From assembly GCF_011386835.1 (NCBI RefSeq), contig NC_088797.1:89786264-89850263 (forward strand): DNA of 64,000 nt, read 5' to 3'. Origin of the DNA: Chrysemys picta bellii (Eukaryota > Chordata > Testudines > Emydidae). The notes beneath the pieces are model-generated. The model was not told the DNA's origin and did no database searches. It saw only the letters and a list, made by a program, of their open reading frames with translations. This document shows positions 20,619 to 31,392 of this stretch, piece after piece. The translations under genes were made by a program, and so were the position numbers. Within the stretch, counting starts at the first letter, position 1, and every line of letters begins with the position of its first letter.

Positions 20619-21253
20619 GCCCTCCCTGGAGTCGGAAGGATGTGCACGAATTGCTCGAGGATGATCTGTTCTGTCACCTCAGCCACAGTTCAATGCTCGG
20701 GTTGTAGCCATCGGCACGCTGCATCCTTTAATTCCTGTGCCACGGCTCAGGGCCGGACACCCAGGGGGTAAAGCTTTCCCCGAAATCGTCGCCGAAAAGT
20801 CTCCGGGGTGATGTCGAAGGCATCCAGGATAGCCGCTTTTACTCTGGCGTAAACACAGGCTTCATCGTCTGGTAGCCCCCGGTAAGCCTTCTGGGCCGGC
20901 CCCGTTAGATAGGGGGCAAGCAGGGTTGCCCATTGGTCCAGCGCCCAACCAGCTACTGCAGCAACCCGCTCGAAGGTCACCAGATAAGCCTCTGGGTCAT
21001 CCTCAGGCCCCATCTTGGCCAGACGGATTGGTGGAGCAGGAGGGTTGGGGGTGGTCACCCCGCCCGGCTGGGCTCCACCGGGGCTCGGCCACAGGGTGGC
21101 AAGTTGCTGGAAACATTGAGTCTGTTGTTCGCGGTGCTGGGCCCCCAAGGTTTGAAGCAACTGCTGCTGGTGGGTACCCAGCTGCTGTATGAGGAGTTGC
21201 TGCTGCTGCTGCTGAGTCTCGGCCAGCACCTTGATAAGCCTTTCCATCTCCAT
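20260..21253 (-). pseudogene. Gypsy gag with SCAN-like capsid and zinc knuckle
   Basis: It starts at ATG 21253 with a Gln-rich coiled region. A capsid segment follows (GPEDDPEAYLVTFERVAAVA, YRGLPDDEACVYARVKAAIL) resembling the SCAN/Gmr1-type gag fold. Two in-frame TGA codons interrupt it at 20747-20749 and 20690-20692. The downstream zinc knuckle CFRCGEYGHLQRDC (C-x2-C-x4-H-x4-C) is in a different frame, that of pol, so a frameshift, mutational or programmed, lies between about 20618 and 20330. Gag would form the particle and package RNA. Confidence 0.8.
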
Positions 21254-21336
21254 CTTCCGTTTAGGGGCTGTCGCTGCCTCCTTACTCTAATCCCTTCCGG
21301 CAGGGACAGGGGGCGCTACCCGCATTCTCCACCACT

Positions 21337-22279
21337 TGTGATCGGCGTCGGCCCACCTACCTGCTAGGGGGCGGTGGGGAGCTACGAGGTCACTGGCCGG
21401 CCTGGGTCACGCCTCCGTCAGCGGGGAATTAGCGGCGGGGCGGCCGCCAGCCAGAGTCTGTAGCGCGCCCCTCAGGCAGGGGAGCGCCGGCAAAGGTCAA
21501 TGGCGCGCCCCCTCAGGCAGGGGAGCGCCGGCAAAGGTCAATGGCGCGCCCCCTCAGGCAGGGGAGCGCCGGCAAAGGTCAATGGCGCGCCCCCTCAGGC
21601 AGGGGAGCGCTGGCAAAGGTCAGTAGCGCGCCCCTCAGGCAGGGGAGCGCCGGCAACGGTCCCGGCGTGGCTTGGCCGGGTAGGGGAACACAGGCCCACC
21701 CTACACCACTGCGTTCCAGCCCAGGGCCCTGACAGTGGTAGAACGAGGGTCCCACCACTGGGTCAGCGGGGTCGTCCCGCTACATAGACTCACCACTGTG
21801 CAGCTCTGTCCCTGGGCTACTTCCTACCCGATTGCTCACCCGAATCCCTCTGGTCCCGTGAGTGCGTTGGGGTAGTCCGCTGTTGGCAGCTCCAGCTCCC
21901 CCTCAGGCTCAGGCTCCTCCAGCTCCTCTGGGTACTCGGCTGCTGGCAGCTCCCGCTCCCCCTCCGGCACCTCCAGTTCCTCTGGGTACTCGGCAGCAGG
22001 CAGTCCTGGCAGCCCCAGTCCGTCCTCCAGGTGAGGTTTCCACGGGTCCAGGACCTCCCCTGGTGTGGCAGCAGGCTCTGGAGGGAGCAGCCCGCGGTCT
22101 GCGTCTGCCTCCCTCCCTGGTGCTGCTCTAACTGAGCTAAGGGCCCCGCCTTTTATACTTCCTGTTCCACCCCTCCCCTTCCGGGGGGTGGAGCGAGCTT
22201 GGGCTGGCCCCGCCCACTCAGGCTGAGAGAAAGGCACTTTACCCTCAAGTTCGGAGGGCAGCCACCCTGGCCCCCTACA
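21337..22279 (-). repeat. 5' LTR of the gypsy element
   Basis: The LTR is 943 bp. It holds five tandem units (21463-21655) against eight in the 3' LTR. It keeps the 33-bp block with TATAAAAG that the other LTR has lost. Otherwise it differs from the 3' LTR by scattered substitutions and small indels, so the insertion is not very old. Confidence 0.9.
22122..22157 (-). promoter_or_regulatory. TATA box with tRNA A-box-like sequence in 5' LTR
   Basis: On the minus strand TATAAAAG (22157-22150) is followed within ten bases by TTAGCTCAGTTAGAGCAGC (22140-22122). That fits an RNA polymerase III A box (TRGYNNAGYNGG-like) and the D-arm of a tRNA. The TATA element is the likely pol II core promoter. 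The A-box likeness may be chance or a captured tRNA/SINE piece. Confidence 0.5.
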
Positions 22280-24163
22280 GACAGTATTTCTTTTCTCTTT
22301 TTTTAGACATAAAGAAATCAAATTTTTCCCATTTAAGATGTTAAAATCCTTTATGAATTACTGTTCTAATGGGCATTTCAAGTCCTTCATAATTATGGCT
22401 TTGCTGCAGTTAAAGTATTGTCAATGTTCCAGTTAAAGCCCACCTTTCTGCAGGATTTATGGTAGTGAAAATTTGTGCAGGCTGATCATTGGCATACAAA
22501 TTTTCAGCCCTGGGGACTTACTTTACAGTATTTTTACTGGTTTCAGGGTCTGTTTTGCTCTCCAAGTGAAATTTATTTGACATAATATGATATTCAAATA
22601 GCTTAGTTTATAAAATTCAAGAAAATATCTACAGTGTTTGTACAGAAGCTATTTGTCTCACGCTTTTCAATTAACCTTGTTCATTAGGAATACGTTTCAG
22701 TGGTAATACACCAAATCCCATTGATTTTAGTAGAATTTAATTGATTCCAAAGACATTTGTGACCAAATCCATCTCTGATTTATGCCATGCAACTCCATCT
22801 AAATTGACATGGGAAAAAAAAGAGTGATACCCTTAGCTTTAAGTTGTTGTTAAATCAGAGCTTTGCTACTATAATGAGTGGGCTTCACTTTCCCCTTCAT
22901 ATGCCCTAGTGAAGGGAACCTAAAGGGCTAAAATGGGTTAGGGTTGTTTGCTAGGGGACAATGGTTCTGAAGCATGGAAGCCTTTGTGTAGATACATGAC
23001 AAGGTTTGAACTCCGGCAGGAAGGGGAAGGGCAAGCTGGGAGATATGCTATTGTTCATTTTCAGAGCTGTAGAGAATTTGCAGCTTACATTAGTCCTGGC
23101 CCTGTGGTATTACTTTAATGCTGCTTCCCACTCCACGTACTGAACGCCCCAAATGGGAAGGACCTGAATAGCAGTTAGTGGGGAGACAACAGTTCCTGGC
23201 AGGGAGGAGGGGCGGCAATGCCTTAGGTGTAGAATGGAGGTAACTGTTCTTCATGCAAATTGATTTGCTGGTGTCCCTGAGAGCCAGTCATCTTTCCCAC
23301 TCAAGGGCACATCCATGTGCTGTGGTGATGGTGCTGATGTTCTCCTCCATCGGTAGTCGATGTGGGATGAACCAGTAGCCCTCAGAATTGGTATCACTGG
23401 AGAAGCCAGTCACTGGATTCATTATGATGTTTGTTCCTCCTCTGAAATGGTGATGAGAACTGCAACATCAAAGATCCTTCAGCACATCTCTTTCTTGCCC
23501 TTGTGCTAGAAGGCAGCCAAAGGCAACAACAAAACATCCTCAAAACAAGGGCTTGCTTGAGGCTGTGATGATGGTTCCAAAGAGGACCCTGCACCCCTCA
23601 TGTTGGGCACAGGGTTCTTAGCTTCCAGCATTGTCTACACTGTAGATGACTGCTTAGTAGCAGGTTTTTTAGGTTCCCAGGGAGCTCTTGGCACCAACAA
23701 AAGACAATAAAAGCCAGAATCTGTCACAGCTTCGGTAATATTGGCACCAAACCCCAGCTCTGGAAAGAGATCTTGGTGCCTGTAGAAGACTTCGGCAAAA
23801 CAGCCATGAGCACTGATCTATTTGACTCCAATATCTTGTGTGTCAGAGTTATCCCTGTCTTTCCTGACTTTGAAAGTGAAGGCAGGCTGCTCTGTCCCTT
23901 CATAAGAGCAGAAAGCTGGTCCAATGCCTGATCCATACACTGAGCTCATAACGTCTCCTTGGTGAGGAAGCTTTGGAGTGTCTGCTGCCTACTGATGCAG
24001 GCTCAAGCTGTGGTGGCCTTTGCTGTCTGACCACAATACTCAGAATAGACTATCCACCAAGGTAGAATAAACAGTGATAACATGTGGGGAATTCTGCACA
24101 TCACTTAAACCGGCCCTGATTATCCAAGTCCTTGGAGACTTGGCTAGCTATGATCAAACAGTC
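22280..24163. other. No recognisable feature
   Basis: I see no coding region, transposon end or RNA gene in this stretch. Confidence 0.45.
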
Positions 24164-24171
24164 TAAAGACC

Positions 24172-24299
24172 CGGGGCCGGCTCTAGGATTTTTGCTGCCC
24201 AAAGCAAAAACAATTTTTTTTGTTTAACTAACATGCCGCCCCTAAAAATGTGCCGCCCCAAGCACCAGCTTGTTTTGCTGGTGCCTAGAGCCGGCCCTG
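24172..24299. mobile_element. hAT MITE with 8-bp duplication TAAAGACC
   Basis: The element is 128 bp. The left end is CGGGGCCGGCTCTAGG and the right end, reverse-complemented, CAGGGCCGGCTCTAGG. TAAAGACC lies on both sides (24164-24171 and 24300-24307). Length and duplication size define a hAT-type miniature element with no coding capacity. Confidence 0.9.
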
Positions 24300-24510
24300 T
24301 AAAGACCCTGGTCCTAGAATTGAATTTGAAATTATGCAAACTATCGTGAACAGGGCTGCTAACAGGGAGTTTCGCAAGGGAGTTTGGAAGGGAAGTGGGA
24401 AGGGGGGCAAGGTTCACTTGCCATTCTTTAAAACCTGTAAAATAAACTACATTCAAAACTTCTTGATTTAAACAAAACCCTTTCATTAACTTAGGTAGCT
24501 GCAGGAGAGA

Positions 24511-25430
24511 ATGCAGGCAGAAGCCCAGCAGCAGAGTGGGGACTATCCAGTTTATTGTGCTGAGTGCAGCATGTATGATTACCTGCCCTGTGGGCGGGTG
24601 GCATATGTGTGCATTTGGTGCAAGGAGCTCCTGGCCCTCAGAGACTATGTACGGGCTTTGGAGGCCAAGGTGGCGGAACTGGAGGAGCTAAGAGAGGCAG
24701 AGAGGTATGTTGATGAGGCTTTCCAGGACACTGTAGAATTTCCCCACCTCCGGTCAGACAGCCCCGCTGTTGAGGAGGATGAAAGGCCCAGGGAAGTAGA
24801 GCAGTCAACGGGAGCAGAGAGAAACCTTCCTATAGTTGGGACCCTCCTTCCAGATGGTGCTAGGGTATCCTCTCGCACTGAGGTAACCTCTCTGGGGGAG
24901 GGAACTCCAGTCATTAAGAAAAGGCAGGTGTTAGTAATGGGAGATTCGATCATTAGAAACATAGATAGCTGGGTTTCTGATAACCGGGAGAATCGTATGA
25001 TGACTTGCCTGCCTGGTGCAAAGGTTGCGGATCTCTCGAGGCATCTAGATAGACTTATGTGTAGTGCTGGGGAGGAGCCGGTGGTTGTGGTACATATAGG
25101 TACCAGTGACATAGAGAAGGGTTGGAGAGATGTCCTGGAGGCCAAATTTAAGCTGCTAGGGAAGAGACTGAAATCCAGGATCTCTATGGTGGCATTCTCA
25201 GAAATGCTCCCAGTTCCACGCGCAGGGCCAGGTAGGCAGGCAGAGCTTCAGAGTCTCAATGCGTGGATGAGACAATGGTGTAGAGAGGAGGGCTTTAGTT
25301 TCATTAGGACCTGGGGAAACGTTTGGGATGGGGGAGCCTATACAGGAGAGATGGGCTCCACCTAAACCAAAGTGGAACCAGACTGCTGGCACTTAACATT
25401 AAAAAGGTTGCAGAGCAGTTTTTAAACTAG
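24511..25430 (+). pseudogene. CR1 ORF1 with Cys motif, coiled coil and SGNH esterase
   Basis: ATG at 24511. Residues 16-38 carry two CxxC pairs (YCAEC, CIWC), a small zinc-binding-like module. A coiled coil follows (LRDYVRALEAKVAELEELRE), then an SGNH-hydrolase-like domain with the nucleophile block VLVMGDSIIRNID and the block VVVVHIGTSDI. The catalytic Asp-His block DGLHLN exists only in the +1 frame after a base loss in the G run at 25330-25334. The direct frame ends at 25363-25365, while the true C-terminus ends at TAG 25428-25430. In CR1, ORF1 protein binds RNA and its esterase is of uncertain role. Confidence 0.85.
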
Positions 25431-25490
25431 GTGATGGGGGAAAGCCAACTGCTGCAGAGGAGCATGTGGATCGGACAGAGACTTCTCTTA

Positions 25491-25776
25491 GGCTACGTCT
25501 TCACTACCCACCTGAATTGGCGGGTAGAAATCGATCTCTTGGGGATCGAATTATCGCGTCTTGTCGGGATGCGACAATTGATCCCTGAATCGACACTTGT
25601 ACTCCACCAGCACAGGTAGGAGTAAGCTCCGTCGATGGGGGACTGCGGAGGTCGATTTGCCGCCGTCCTCACAGCGGGGTAAGTCAGCTCGGATACATCG
25701 AATTCAGCTACGCTATTTGCGTAGCTGAATTTGCGTATCTTAAATCGACCCCCCCCTCCGTAGTGAGGACGTAGCC
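25491..25776. mobile_element. Harbinger-type MITE inside CR1 copy A, TTA duplication
   Basis: Left end GGCTACGTCTTCACTAC, right end GTAGTGAGGACGTAGCC, with TTA on both sides (25488-25490 and 25777-25779). It is noncoding, about 286 bp, and related to the MITE at 51100-51395. Confidence 0.85.
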
Positions 25777-25860
25777 TTAGAGGAGAGTCTATTGATAGAG
25801 ATTCTCTAGGTTTTAGTCAGGAGGAGAGGATGGAAGAGGATAATGTAAGGGCCAGATCAG

Positions 25861-28711
25861 ATGAGAAACATTCACATAAAAAAGAATGACACATCAGAAA
25901 AGGGCAGACAAATAAACAGTGACAAGTTTTTAAAGTGCTTGTACATAAATGCTAGAAGTCTAAATAATAAGATGGGTGAACTAGAGTGCCTCGTGATAAA
26001 GGAGGATATTGATATAATAGGCATCACAGAAACCTGGTGGACTGAGGACAGTAAATGGGACACAATCATTCTGGAGTACAAAATATATCGGAAGGACAGA
26101 ACAGGTCATGCGGGGAGTGACAATATATGTGAAAGAAAATGTAGAATCAAATGAAGTAAAAATCTTAAGTGAATCCACATGTTCCACAGAATCTCTATGG
26201 ATAGTAATTTCATGCTCTAATAAGAATATAACTTTAGGGATCTATTATCGACCTCCTGACCCAGGACAGTGATAGTGACGATGAAATGCTAAGGGAAATT
26301 AGAGAGGCTATCAAAATAAAGAACTCAATAATAGTGGGGGATTTCAATTATCCCCATATTGACTGGGAACATGTCACCTCAGGACGAAATGCAGAGACAA
26401 AATTTCTCGATACTTTAAATGACTGCTTCTTGGAGCAGCTGGTACAGGAACCCACAAAGGGAGAGGCAACTCTCGATTTAGTCCTGAGTGGAGCGCAGGA
26501 GCTGGTCTAAGAGGTAACTATAACAGGACTGCATGGAAATAGTGACCATAATATAATAACATTTAACATTCCTGTGGTGGGAAGAACATCTCGACAGCCC
26601 AACACTGTGGCATTTAATTTCAAAAAGGGGAACTATGCAAAAATGATGGGGTTAGTTAAACAGAAATTAAAAAGTACAATGACTAAAGTGAAATCCCTGC
26701 AAGCTGCATGGACACTTTTCAAAGACACCATAATAGAGGCCCAACTTAAATGTATATCCCAAATTAAAAAACACAGTAAAAGAACTAAAAAAGAGCCACC
26801 ATGGCTTAACAACCAGGTAAAAGAAGCAGCGAGAGATAAAAAGGCATCTTTTAAAAAGTGGAAGTCAAATCCTAGTGAGGTAAATAGAAAGGAGAATAAA
26901 CGTTGCCAAATTAAGTGTAAAAATGTAATAAGAAAGCCAAAGAGGAGTTTGAAGAACGGCTAGCCAAAAACTCAAAAGGTAATAACTAAATATTTTTTAA
27001 GTACATCAGAAGCAGGAAGCCTGCTAAACAACCAGTGGGGCCCCTGGATGAACGAGATACAAAAGGAGTGCTTAAAGACGATAAAGTCATTGCAGAGAAA
27101 CTAAATGGATTATTTGCTTCAGTCTTCATGGCTGAGAATGTTAGGGAGATTCCCAAACCTGAGCCGGCTTTTGTAGGTGACAAATCTGAGGAAATGTCAC
27201 AGATTGAAGTGTATCTAGAGGAGATTTTGGAATTAATTGATAAACTTAACAGTAACAAGTCACCAGGACCAGATGGCATTCACCCAAGAGTTCTGAAAGA
27301 ACTCAAATGTGAAGTTGTGGAACTATTAACTATGGTTTGTAACCTGTCCTTTAAATCAGCTTCTGTACCCAGTGACTGGAAGATAGCTAATGTAACGCTA
27401 ACATTTAAAAAGGGCTCTAGAGGTGATCCCGGCAATTACAGACCGGTAAGTCTAACGTCAGTACCAGGGCAAATTAGTTGAAACAATAGTAAAGAATAAA
27501 ATTGTCAAACACATAGAACATAAATTGTTCAACATGGTTTCTGTAAAGGGAAATCGTGTCTTACTAATCTATTAGAGTTCTTTGAAGGGGACAACAAACA
27601 TGTGGACAAGGGGGATCCAGTGGACATAGTGTACTTATATTTCCAGAAAGCCTTTGACAAGGTCCCTCACCAAACGCTCTTACGTAAATTAAGTTGTCAT
27701 GGGATTAAAGGAAAGGTCTTTTCATGGATTGAGAACTGGTTAAAAGACAGGAAACAAAGGGTAGGAATAAATAGTAAATTCTCAGAATGGAGAGGAGTAA
27801 CTAGTGGTGTTCCCCCAGGGTCAGTCCTAGGACCAATCCTATTCAACTTATTCATAAATGATCTGGAGAAAAGGGTAAACAGTGAGGTGGCAAAGTTTGC
27901 AGGTGATACTAAACTGCTCAAGATAGTTAAGACCAAAGCAGACTGTGAAGAACTTCAAAAAGATCTCACAAAACTAAGTGATTGGGCAACAAAATAGCAA
28001 ATGAAATTTAATGTGGATAAATGTAAAGTAATGCACATTGGAAAAAATAACCCCAACTATACATACAATATGATGGGGGCTAATTTACCTACAACGAATC
28101 AGGGAAAAGATCTTGGAGTCATTGTGGATAGTTCTCTGAAGACGTCCACGCAGTGTGCAGCGGTGGTCAAAAAAGTAAACAGGATGTTCGGAATCATTAA
28201 AAAGGGGATAGAGAATAAGATGGAGAGTATCTTATTGCCCTTATATAAATCCATGGTACGCCCACATCTTGAATATTGCATACAGATGTGATCTCCTCAT
28301 CTCAAAAAAGATATACTGGCAATAGAAAAGGTTCAGAGAAGGGCAACTAAAATGATTAGGGGTTTGGAACAGGTCCCATATGAGGAGAGATTAAAGAGGC
28401 TAGGACTTTTCAGCTTGGAATATAGGAGACTAAGGGGGGATATGATAGAGGTATATAAAATCATGAGTGATGTGGAGAAAGTAAATAAGGAAAACTTATT
28501 TACTTGTTCCCATAATACAAGAACTAGGGGCCACCAAATTAAATCAATGGGCAGCAGGTTTAAAACAAATAAAAGGAAGTTCTCCTTCACACAGCGCACA
28601 GTCAACTTGTGGAACTCCTTCCCTGAGGAGGTTGTGAAGGCTAGGACTATAACAGCATTTAAAAGAGAACTGGATAAATTCATGGTGGTTAAGTCCATTA
28701 ATGGCTATTAG
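25861..28711 (+). pseudogene. CR1 ORF2 endonuclease-reverse transcriptase, broken
   Basis: The endonuclease part shows YINARSL, ITETWW, YYRPP, VGDFNYPHIDW and GNSDHN. The RT part shows SPGPDGIHPRVLKEL, VYLYFQKAFDKVPH, GSVLGPILFNLFINDL and FAGDTKL. The last is the catalytic FADD box with one Asp changed to Gly. The C-terminal thumb region ends at 28711. Frameshifts occur near 26120, 26270, 27475 and 27530. In-frame stops lie at 26508-26510, 27995-27997 and 28289-28291. It is inactive for target-primed reverse transcription. Confidence 0.88.
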
Positions 28712-28907
28712 CCAGGATGGGTAAGGAATGGTGTCCCTAGCCTCTGTTTGTCAGAGGGTGGAGATGGATGGCAGGAGAGAGATCACTTGATCATTACCTG
28801 TTAGGTTCACTCCCTCTGGGGAACCTGGCATTGGCCACTGTGGGTAGACAGGATACTGGGCTAAATGGACCTTTGGTCTGATCCAGTACGGCCGTTCTAA
28901 TGTTCTT

Positions 28908-29985
28908 ATCTAATGCAAATTAAATAACTAATACAGTTTAACATTAGAAAATAAGGTAGTTTCAAATCAAACCTACAAACCCCCTTTCCCTCCAAACAGA
29001 GAAAAGGTCCCTATACCTGCAGCTGGGCATGGAGAGAAAGGAACTGAAATGGTGGCATTTTTGCAAACTTGAACCTGGCTATTTGGTGCTGCAAGAGTTC
29101 CGTGTATGACTCCCATTGGCATTGCTTTCCAAAAGGTTCCCAGTAATCAGTGCACTGAGGGGAGCAACCTGGAAGTGTAACTATGCCCTAACAACCACTT
29201 TTACAATGCTAAGAAACCATTTTTTTCTTATTCTTTATCTTCAGATCTAAACCATTAAAAATCATAATTACCATGTTTTATATCTTATATGGGATAAAAT
29301 GAAAGAACCTAGAACTTTTGTGGCTTTTTACAAGACCAAAAATAGCTCTTGCTTTTAAGACAATGCGACTTAGATAAATTTCTTTCTAAAATGTGAAGCT
29401 TCAGCTTTTGAACCGTATCAGAAATATGGAGCTTTGGTGAAAAGCCACTCAGATTGCAACTGTGTAAGAAAAAAGGTATTTCCTTCCCAAACCTTCTTTT
29501 GTTCATATCTCAAAGAATTACAAAAAAGCTCACACTTTCACTTGGGCAAATAATTTTTACAACAAAGATCTTACAGGCTGTGAAGCAAGGAAGGTAACCA
29601 GGGTGCTGATGCTCATGTATTGAATATAGTGTAACACCTTTACAGGCATAGTCATTTCTCAGATGTCAGTTTGTTCCTGAATATATGAATATTCACAAGC
29701 TTGCTTTTTACCATCTATTTTTAAAGAGTTCTGAGGGAAAGATCTGATAAGGATGTTCTTCAAAACTTTGGTACCATGCTGTGAAAGCTTTTGATCAGGT
29801 CTAATTTGTTAATTTTCATACTTCCTTCAACTCCTTCAGGCAATTTCCTTCCGTGCTTAGGAAGGACTATCCAATTCTAAAGACAGTTTTCAGAGTTTCT
29901 TCTTCTTTTTTTTTTAAAGGAATTCTTTTTTTTTTTTAACTCCTCTAAGTTTCATTTTTCAACTTTATCCTGTCAGGATTACTCT
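28908..29985. other. No recognisable feature
   Basis: AT-rich sequence with poly-T runs near 29910-29940. No coding or repeat structure can be delimited. Confidence 0.45.
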
Positions 29986-29989
29986 AGAG

Positions 29990-30165
29990 CAATGGTTCCC
30001 AAACTTGTTCTGCCGCTTGTGCTGGCAAAGCCCCTGGCAGGCTGGGCTGGGATGTTTACCTGCTGCGTCCGCAGGTTCGGCCGATCGTGGCTCCCAGTGG
30101 CCGCAGTTCGCTGCTCCAGACAAATGGGAGCTGCTGGAAGCGGCGCGGACTGAGGGACGTGCTGG
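29990..30165 (+). mobile_element. hAT-type MITE, 5' portion
   Basis: It starts GCAATGGTTCCCAAACTTGTTC and continues with AGCCCCTGGCAGGCTGGGCTGGG, CCGCAGGTTCGGCCGATCG and AAATGGGAGCTGCTGGAAGC. The last two blocks resemble the centre of the MITE at 13736-13970. No right terminal repeat was found. Confidence 0.5.
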
Positions 30166-30664
30166 TGATGTTGGAGTTCAGGCTGGAGTTTGAGCTCTGG
30201 GACCCTGCGAGAGGGCCAAGCCTGAATGTCAATACCACAGTTTTACGGACCTGTAGTCAGTGAACGGACTGTTTAAGTCCAGTGTGCACATAATATATGA
30301 CTATATTCCACCTGAAATGTTTAAGTAAATAAGTTAAGATTCTTAAATAGGTATTTCATGATTCATGTTCACTGGAACGTTAATTTCTTTTATGCCTTAA
30401 TATGAGACACAGCTCACTTCTGTTTTCAGACTTTGAATACAGCATTTATTTTGCTTTCACTTAGTCATAATTTCAGATATTTTCACAGGTAAGTATGATT
30501 TCACAGGAGTTCTTTTACATTAGGGCTACATGAGAGAGAATTTTTTTTTATAAAGCTCAAAACAAAGTCTGTATGTAATTATCCATTAATTGGGTCATTA
30601 AATACATATTGAAGAGTGCTCATCATGAAACAGTCAGTACGTGCAAAAACCACAAAATGGTATC

Positions 30665-30920
30665 TGAGAGAGCTTTTAGTGGCGCAGCTGCACCAATGCA
30701 TTTCGTGTAGCCGCTCTAAGTCGACGGGAGAGTTGTCTCCTGTCGACTTAATGAATCCACCCCCAATGAGCAGCAGCAGCTATGTCCGTGTAAGAGGCTT
30801 TTCTGCCGACATAGTGCTGTCCACACTGGCACTTAGATTGATGTAACTTATGTCGCTCAAGGGAGTGACTTAATCATGCCTCCTGAGTGGCATAAGTTAT
30901 GGTAGAGTAGATATATCCTG
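30665..30920. mobile_element. Diverged DNA-transposon MITE
   Basis: AAGTCGACGGGAGAGTT / CTCCTGTCGACTTAATG forms an inner inverted repeat. GTGCTGTCCACACTGGCACTT and a right end GTAGAGTAGATATATCCTGA are typical of Harbinger-like MITEs. The left terminal repeat is not recognisable. Confidence 0.5.
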
Positions 30921-31023
30921 AGATTCCACAGATTCTCTTGCCTTAGAATGGAAAACAAACTTGGTAACTGGGTAGCTGGCAAACTCTGTCTTTCAAAAGG
31001 CAATTAACTTATGTTAGTGACTG

Positions 31024-31158
31024 TTAAATGGACGAGTTTGGTCATGTGTTTGGGGTGGTTATCTGAGGGTTGTCCATTGTCTTGTAAATATTTGAGGCAG
31101 GCAGCTATGCCATCATTGTGAGGGATGTTGGGGTATAGGGAAGTGACATCCTTTTTGT
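31024..31158 (-). pseudogene. Penelope-like reverse transcriptase fragment
   Basis: The minus-strand translation contains DVTSLYPNIPHNDGIAAC followed by LKYL and an H-x-K-H-M-T-K-L segment. The D-V-x-S-L-Y-x-N-I-P block is the characteristic RT motif A region of Penelope-like elements. Only about 45 residues survive. It lies directly beside a terminal-repeat-like segment on the other strand. Confidence 0.65.
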
Positions 31159-31169
31159 CCTGTGACTGC

Positions 31170-31392
31170 TGAGGTGTCAATGGGCCACGCTACCTTGAAT
31201 GGTCCTTTACAATATGTGATAACTGTGTACTGTAAGCAATCTATTCCACCTTGCATTTTGCTGTGATGCTTGGGAGTACTTTACCAGACCTGAAGAAGAG
31301 CTCTGTGTGGCTTGAAAGCTTGTCTCTCTCACCAATAGAAGTTGGTCCACTCCAGTAAAAATATTACCTCACCCACCTTGTCTCTCTAAATG
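31170..31392 (+). mobile_element. Penelope-like terminal repeat segment
   Basis: It contains GGGCCACGCTACCTTGAATGG, then a hammerhead-like fold (31286-31325), and ends ATATTACCTCACCCACCTTGTCTCTCT. Its placement next to the minus-strand RT fragment suggests an inverted pair arrangement, which Penelope-like elements often show. Confidence 0.55.
31286..31325 (+). ncRNA. Hammerhead-ribozyme-like motif, copy 2
   Basis: The elements in order are AGAC (stem I), CTGAAGA core, A, stem II GAGCT/GGCTT around CTGTGT (five pairs, two of them G-T wobbles), GAAA core, palindromic AGCT, T at the cleavage position, and GTCT pairing with AGAC. All invariant core bases are present. The stem I sequence differs completely from copy 1 (13266-13305) but still pairs. 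A one-pair stem III extended by an AGCU palindrome suggests cleavage as a dimer. Confidence 0.65.

Larger units (their letters stand above)
15955..22279 (-). mobile_element. Ty3/gypsy LTR retrotransposon, Gmr1-like pol order
   Basis: The LTRs at 21337-22279 (5') and 15955-16979 (3') flank gag and pol read on the minus strand. Both LTRs begin and end TGTAGGGGGCC...CGATCACA on the coding strand. The flanking bases GGCAG and GACAG are a 5-bp duplication with one difference. A purine tract GAGGGGTGGGGTA (16980-16992) abuts the 3' LTR. The candidate primer-binding region is at 21319-21336 (TGGTGGAGAATGCGGG), but I could not match a tRNA. Pol is arranged protease-integrase-RT-RNase H, the order described for Gmr1-like elements, not the usual gypsy order. 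No env frame is seen. Several TGA stops make this copy non-autonomous, although the frames are otherwise well kept. Confidence 0.9.
24345..28907 (+). mobile_element. CR1 LINE, near full length (copy A)
   Basis: It contains a 5' leader, ORF1 (24511-25430), ORF2 (25861-28711) and a 3' untranslated tail ending ...GGTCTGATCCAGTACGGCCGTTCTAATGTTCTTA, a CR1-type terminus. A Harbinger MITE (25491-25776) splits the region between the two ORFs. The 5' edge is approximate. Confidence 0.88.

Noticed and set aside
21319..21336. Primer-binding site assigned to a named tRNA
   Set aside because: TGGTGGAGAATGCGGG follows the LTR as expected, but I could not match its complement to a tRNA 3' end I know, so no tRNA is named.
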